DNA from: Scleropages formosus
Lineage: Eukaryota; Chordata; Actinopteri; Osteoglossiformes; Osteoglossidae
Direction: 5' to 3'
Assembly: GCF_900964775.1 (NCBI RefSeq)
Contig: NC_041806.1
Location: 16,956,297 to 17,020,296 of the forward strand
DNA length: 64,000 bases
Of this stretch, positions 59,501-64,000 are shown piece by piece. The translations under genes and the position numbers were made by a program. How positions within the stretch are numbered: the first letter of the stretch is position 1; each line of letters opens with the position of its first letter. A model generated the notes under the pieces. That model searched no databases. It had not been told where the DNA came from and worked only from the letters and a program-made list of their open reading frames with translations.

Positions 59501-62074
59501 CAGAAGTGATCTCTTAAAATTATCAATTGTTATGTGTGCTTCACAGGACCCCTTCACATGACCTCGGTTCATCTTCTCGTCCATCCCTTCCACGACCTGA
59601 TTTCACCCCAACTGTGATGTCCATGGTCTTCTGGCTTCTTTTTAACTTGATCCCCTTGTAATATATTGAACAGTTACATTTATGGTAAAATGGGGAGTAT
59701 AGTGCTTATGTCATCATTATTTTACTGCTAGCAGTGGTTTATGTATTGGGGGTGTGGTGGCACAGCGGGTGTGGCCTGGGCCTCCTCTGTGGTCGGTCTA
59801 GGGTTTGAGTCCTGCTTGGGGTGCCTTGTGGTGGACTGACATCCTGTCCTGGGTGTGTTCCCTCCCCCTCCAGCCTTGCACCCTGTGCTGCCAGGACAAG
59901 TGGTTGTAGACATTGTGTGTGTGAGTTGATTATGTAATGAAAGTTGACTTTGCTTGCAGTTATTAGCAATAACTAACATTTTTTGTGTAGCTTCTTATTG
60001 GTGAATAGAAACTTCAGTAACTGCATGCAGTGATCACCTTCTTTTCGCAATCTATGCTGGGAGCCATACCTGACACAAATGACGTGAAGACAGCCCACTG
60101 AAAGAAAAGCCGTTAAGATCGACTCAGGCCGGTTAGGGTTCTGAAAGGACGTGGCTCTCCAACGCTACTCAGCAACACAAGCAACTGACAGCTCTGTCCT
60201 GCTGTAGGGCTGAAATCTGTACATTCACTCCATAGGGTCCTAATTTTTCAGCACACCTACCAAACTATCGATTAAAGGAAGTGCCTTAATACTTATGAGA
60301 AGGTCAATTAGTTAGGAATAGGATTTTCCTGCCAATCTGGACATTAGATTTAGTGTGATGTACTACTCTCATTATTTTTTAAAATTGAGAAAAATGGACA
60401 GTTAAAACACAAACTACTTTTAACAATGCATCCCTACTCACCAGATTAGCAAGTTGGGTCATATTTTTGATGTAATGTACTAAGCCAAGTCCCACGGCGC
60501 ATACACACACACACACACACACACACACATAGCAGGGATTCACCATTAACGGAATTACAGTTTCACTCAAATCCTCCTGCAAACAGCAAGGGGTCAGGAC
60601 AGCAGCTGTACACACACCTGGCTCCCTGCCAGCTACAGAAACACTGCCATCAGTGTTTTGCAGCAGATCATTTTTGTATGGACATCAAGGGCCAACATGC
60701 AGATTTCCAGACTAATGCACGGGAACAACACAGATACGTTGAAAGAAGAACTCACACGCTTTACGGCTATTTTTCCGGCTGCAGTCACTCTTTGAACTTC
60801 AAAACTACTTTGGGCAGCAGACACTGCACTTCAGCAGTGGGTGGGGAACTTGACATAACCAAAAGCCCTACTGGCGTTATTTCCTACCATTGGGGAAATT
60901 ACTTAACTGAAAAGGTGTCATGATGTGTACATTTTAAAAATGCAGTATGTGTAATACGTACATGTATTTTCCATGTCTCAGTTGTCACAGATGGACAAAT
61001 ATAGAAATCAAATACATTCAAAATGATCACTGTCTGATGTCTGGGGGGGAGAGGGGGTGTGGTGGTACAGTGGTGCAATGGGCTTGGCCAGGTCCTGCTC
61101 CCCAGTGGGTCTGGGGTTTGAGTCCCACTTGGGATGCCTTGTGACAGACTGCTGTCCCTGTCCTGGGTGTGTCCCCTCTCCTTCCAACCTTATGCCCTGT
61201 GTTGCTGGGTTAGGCTCTGGCTCACTGCGACCCTGCTCAAAACAAGCAGCTTCAGCCAATGTGTGTGTGATGTCTGGTGGTATGTGCTCATGGAGGAATG
61301 GTCTAGGAGGCAGTAAATCTCCAAACCCAAAGCTGCAAAACCATGTCCACAGAAATACATTGCTGCTGTACCCCAAAATGAGCCACAGTCAAATTCCCTA
61401 GGAAGTCAGTATGCTGCATTTCCATCTTTGAGGAGGGGTCTGAAACCCAGGAGAAGCAAAAGGATATACTTTTACCTGTGTGTCCTTCTTAGCGATGCAA
61501 TGAATGCAAAAGATCTCAGACATAATCTCTGATGTTGGCGCCTAAACTCTGGCTCACTCACTATAGTATATTACAACATTAGTGACAAAATCATGTATGG
61601 ACTCATCTGCACCCATAAATGTTCAAACGTGATGATGTATTACTATGTATTAAAAACTATATATTATTACTCTATATAACACTAACATTGTTTTGCACTG
61701 TTACTATAGGTGCACCACAAATGTTTCTTTTGCAAATGAAAAACAGGTCAATATAGGAACGGGATGGGGGGGGGGGGTCCTCCCACGATGTTTAAGAAAA
61801 CCGGTCCTCCTCTTGAGTTACTTCTTACCTTATTTACTCCAAACTACTTATTTTTCGGTCCTCCAGTACCTAGATATTATGCCCTTGGAGTGTTAACAAC
61901 AGTTGAAACTGCAAGAACAATTAACCTTTGTGTCATGAGTGTCGGACACTCACCTACGATGATGCCGCACGCGCTCATGAGTCCGATGTCCTTCTTGAGC
62001 GCGACCCCGGAACCGGAGGCTGCGCGCTCTGGAGCGGCGAGCGCAGTCCCTCTTTGCCTCGGACCCTCGGTCAT
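50508..62074 (-). CDS. slc7a8: SLC7A8 (LAT2), light subunit of the heteromeric L-type amino-acid exchanger, 521 aa, 11 exons
   Basis: Exons (minus): 61954-62074, 58153-58357, 56520-56671, 54849-54974, 54003-54156, 53654-53777, 53187-53290, 52840-52936, 52271-52420, 51825-52002 and 50508-50662; 1,566 nt, all GT-AG. The protein follows human LAT2 (535 aa) closely: substrate-site motif GSGIF at 45-49, [13 protein letters not shown], an extracellular loop cysteine C144 (PTCLPP) in place for the disulfide with SLC3A2/4F2hc, [22 protein letters not shown], and a tail with QKICMVVYP as in human QKMCVVVYP. Twelve membrane helices are expected. LAT2 exchanges neutral amino acids and thyroid hormones at basolateral membranes. 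MTEGP at 62074 is the only ATG preceding the conserved part. The last exon is 1.2 kb from the previous one and was placed by its QKICMVVYP motif and phase. Confidence 0.96.
50868..51110 (-). mobile_element. Old SINE/MITE-like repeat in SLC7A8 intron 10
   Basis: Degenerate text of a common fish repeat: gagcccattccagaagcaca, acctggacaggatgctagtc, caacccacctgaaacacc and aacatgcaaatgctacacag. The ends and family are unclear. Confidence 0.4.
51222..51783 (+). mobile_element. SINE family B split by a later insertion, in SLC7A8 intron 10
   Basis: The SINE head (agcagctcataggataatga, then ctaaagctgttgccttggg up to gcaggttcagtcacc) is at 51222-51284. Its body and tail (attacttcagtaaaattacc to ggagaaaagtatcagctaag) resume at about 51665-51783. 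The roughly 370 bp in between is foreign, so the SINE predates it. Confidence 0.7.
51298..51654 (+). mobile_element. Candidate solo LTR or short terminal-repeat element inserted in a SINE
   Basis: About 357 bp beginning TGTCATGCCCC and ending TGTGACA. Near-identical 5-bp flanks (ccttt/ccttc) and an AATAAA lie about 45 bases before the end. TG...CA ends, a 5-bp duplication and a late poly(A) signal fit a solo LTR of a retrotransposon fossil. It has no coding content. A DNA element with short inverted ends is the alternative. Confidence 0.4.
56022..56210 (+). mobile_element. SINE family B, diverged, in SLC7A8 intron 3
   Basis: Recognisable pieces in order: agtggcatagcagttagggg, gcagtacccttgtgcaaagt, acttagcctgaactgatag, gggtaaatcattgta and accttggacaaaggagccag. 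Confidence 0.6.
56953..57080 (+). mobile_element. SINE family B fragment in SLC7A8 intron 2
   Basis: Head ggcaagtagcatcgtggtaa, B-box region gttcaaacccacc, then tagtacccttgagcaaggtt and acctaccctgaaattgctcc. The 3' part is missing. Confidence 0.65.
58380..59745. other. SLC7A8 intron 1, proximal part, without recognisable elements
   Basis: Several 70-125-codon open frames on the minus strand (for example 58511-58879 and 58971-59348) are low-complexity and hydrophobic, with no family resemblance, and there are no splice patterns. I see no gene. Confidence 0.5.
59748..59925 (+). mobile_element. tRNA-derived SINE (family A) in SLC7A8 intron 1
   Basis: Starts ggggtgtggtggcacagcgg. It has the B-box region gggtttgagtcctgc and the body to cctccagccttgcaccctg. 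Part of the 3' region before acaagtggttgtag is deleted. Confidence 0.82.
60502..60529. repeat. (CA)n microsatellite in SLC7A8 intron 1
   Basis: Perfect CA run of about 28 bases; no relation to a splice site. Confidence 0.85.
61045..61267 (+). mobile_element. tRNA-derived SINE (family A) in SLC7A8 intron 1, with target duplication
   Basis: Full-length copy with a 10-bp duplication tgatgtctgg at 61035-61044 and 61268-61277. The head contains a small extra segment (ggtacagtggtgcaatggg), which duplicates the A-box neighbourhood. Confidence 0.88.
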
Positions 62075-62838
62075 GTCAATTATGGCCACTACTTTTGTCT
62101 ACCGAACTGCCGCACCGGTTGAGTCAGTTAGGCGTCCTTCGCTGCGAGATGCGGTCGCGTAAAACTGGGGGGCGCGCGCCTTCGCTTCGCGCGCTCATCA
62201 GCGATTTCTTTCTCACGCGCTCACTGACTACGCTCCATACGAACACTAGAGCCGCCTGGTGGTGCGTATCGCCGAGGTTCAGTTCAGTCCCCGCTCGAAA
62301 CCACTTGACGCGAAACTCTTTCCTTTTCGTTTTTCCTACAGACTCCGCAGGTCGCGCTCGAGAAGCAGGTGACTCGTCTTTCCCTGCGCGTGTATTTTAC
62401 CAGTGTGAGAGAGTAGCCGAGCGTGCAGCTCGCCGACCGGGTGTGTCTCCAGGTGCCACATCGCTCCACACACGAGCGGAAAGTGTTTTAATAAAGTAGC
62501 AGCGGAGCTTCACGAGTCGCGGTTGCGGGTTTCTGACGGGAGAGAAAACGTCGCGCTGGAATCCTTGTTACACTGAAATAACACGTCAATATTGTATAAA
62601 TTTAAGGAGCATTAACTTTTAACCCTAACCCTAACCCCTTCTGAGTAAGTTTGATGTAAAAAAACAAAGTCAGGTGGAAATTAATATAATGTCCCGACGG
62701 CTCCGGCGCCGACGGTCCGCGCGCTGCGGTAGCAACACCGGTGGCGCGCGCGTCCCCGCGTCTCTCAGCGAGTCCGTGCTGTCGCGCCTACAAACAGGGA
62801 CACAAAAGCGACGGCGATCGTAATCATAGTGTTTTATA
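62075..62838 (-). promoter_or_regulatory. SLC7A8 CpG-rich promoter region
   Basis: Dense CpG from about 61960 to 62560 and again at 62690-62830 (cggctccggcgccgacgg, ggtggcgcgcgcgtccccg). No TATA box is evident near the start. A 134-codon plus-strand frame (62095-62499) is a CpG-island artefact. Confidence 0.6.
62620..62638. repeat. Short interstitial telomere-like repeat
   Basis: taaccctaaccctaacccc, three units of the vertebrate telomere repeat complement. Too short to imply a chromosome end; a 15-base version occurs near 9090. Confidence 0.7.
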
Positions 62839-63521
62839 AATACCCAGCCGAGTCATATCCCCAAAACAGGATGACTGCCTGCAGCTTGCTCGCGCGTTCC
62901 CGTACCCGCCGCCGTCACGTGCTCCTTCGTACAGTAAAAGCGTACCTGTGCTCCACCCACACTCATACATATTCATCTTTTACTTTAGCTCTTTTTGCAC
63001 TTGCTTCATATATTACACACGCACTAGCCCCTCCCCAGATGAAGAGCGTTTGTCATTTTATCATCTTCACACACAGACACCATGGGAGGCATTAGGCCTA
63101 CTGATCAACAGTAGAGTCTGAACTCATCTCAACTGGTGTCTCAGTGACCTTGTGAGGTGGACCAGGGTGGACATTAGCTGGACATCACCTTCGGTGTACT
63201 CTTACACAACCGGGGGCAGGGGAGGGGGTGAGACACGCCTGCTCTCACCTGATCTCATGAGTTCACCTGGTCTGCTGGAAAATTTATGTAGCATAGAAAA
63301 ACCAGTTTTTGACAAACCTGCGATTAAATAGCAGTCAGCCTGTGTTTTACTAGCGAAAACTTAATCATTCCTGTTGTTTGGCAATTCCAATGTCCCCAAA
63401 TGGTGAAGGGCAACAGTAAACACCCAGAGTAAGAAGATTCCGTTAAGTTTCCTCCGCAGATTTCGTTTAAAAGTGTAAAAGTGGCAGCATGGAAATTGTT
63501 TTTAAATAAACAGACTGCATT
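62839..63521. other. Intergenic DNA upstream of SLC7A8
   Basis: No gene or mobile element is recognised. GC content falls gradually away from the promoter. Confidence 0.5.
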
Positions 63522-63730
63522 GGGGGGCGCGGTGGCACAGCGGGTTTGACCGGGTCCTGCTCTCCAGGGGGTCTGCGGTTTGAGTCTCGCTGGGGGTGCC
63601 TTGTGATGGGCTGGTGTCCTGCCTGGGTGTGTCCCCTCCCCCTCCAGCCTTATGCCCTGTGTTGCCGGGTTAGGCTCCAGTTCCCTGTGACCCGTGTGGG
63701 ACAAGCGGTTCAGACAATGTGCGTGTGTGT
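63522..63730 (+). mobile_element. tRNA-derived SINE (family A)
   Basis: Complete copy with A box (GGCACAGCGGG), a slightly altered B box (GGTTTGAGTCTCG), body and TG tail. No clear target duplication was found. Confidence 0.88.
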
Positions 63731-63754
63731 ATTTTGCAAATATGTATTTTTATA

Positions 63755-63949
63755 GGGGTGCGGTGGCGCAGTGGGTTGGACCGCAGTCCTGCTCTCCGGT
63801 GGGTCTGGGGTTCGAGTCCCGCTTGGGGTGCCTTGTGACGGACTGGCGTCCCGTCCTGGGTATGTCCCCTCCCCCTCCGGCCTTACGCCCTGTGTTGCCG
63901 GGTAGGCTCCGGTTCCCCGTGACCCCGTATGGGACAAGCGGTTCTGAAA

Positions 63950-63983
<34 letters not shown>
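63755..63983 (+). mobile_element. Young full-length SINE (family A) with (TG)n tail
   Basis: The best copy in the window: A box GGCGCAGTGGG, B box GGGTTCGAGTCCC, an intact body and a TG tail of about 34 bases. A perfect 11-bp duplication, gtatttttata, lies at 63744-63754 and 63984-63994. It sits 24 bp after another copy in the same orientation. Confidence 0.93.
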
Positions 63984-63987
<4 letters not shown>

Positions 63988-64000
63988 TTTTATATTGGAC

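Noticed and set aside
62620-62638. Telomere-like repeat as a chromosome end or fusion point
   Set aside because: Only about three units, inside a CpG-rich promoter flank; chance or minor insertion is enough.

Overview
The window is nuclear DNA of a ray-finned fish. Every coding gene is a vertebrate gene with GT-AG introns, the intergenic DNA is AT-rich with CpG-rich promoters, and the sequence is peppered with tRNA-derived SINEs. The dominant SINE has a tRNA-like head, a C/T-rich body and a (TG)n tail. I associate it with early-diverging teleosts such as bonytongues, but that is recollection and the species cannot be fixed from the sequence alone. Exon boundaries given here were read by hand from splice signals, reading phase and similarity to remembered human proteins; each gene model closes in frame.

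Layout: 1-6456 is repeat-rich (SINEs, a LINE end, a decayed antisense endogenous retrovirus at about 2660-4640). Then come DHRS1 (+, 7083-10554, 310 aa), a deleted Tigger DNA transposon (11254-12213), HOMEZ (+, 14490-19745, 704 aa), RNF212B (-, 22210-26938, 279 aa), a ZP3-type egg-coat gene (-, 30325-32755, 322 aa), NEDD8 (+, 34115-34992, 88 aa), AP1G2 (-, 36683-47456, 21 exons, 793 aa) and SLC7A8 (-, 50508-62074, 11 exons, 521 aa). The last 1.9 kb is SLC7A8 promoter and two tandem SINEs.

The gene set (SLC7A8, AP1G2, NEDD8, RNF212B-HOMEZ, DHRS1) matches genes clustered on human chromosome 14q11.2, so this is an old syntenic block with local rearrangement plus a ZP3-type gene. HOMEZ and RNF212B converge tail to tail, as do NEDD8 and AP1G2. 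The genes do not form one pathway: they cover short-chain dehydrogenase activity, transcription, meiotic crossover control, egg coat, NEDD8 conjugation, clathrin/AP-1 traffic and amino-acid exchange.

The most unusual structure is in AP1G2. A perfect 302-bp GA/CT microsatellite forms the polypyrimidine tract of one 3' splice site, TG-type microsatellites follow two 5' splice sites, one intron appears to be GC-AG, and three CCAATAGG boxes lie upstream at exact 51-bp intervals. I found no convincing wholly new gene system. The most novel items are these splice-site microsatellites, the phased CCAAT array, an extra homeodomain in HOMEZ and an unusually long NEDD8 propeptide.
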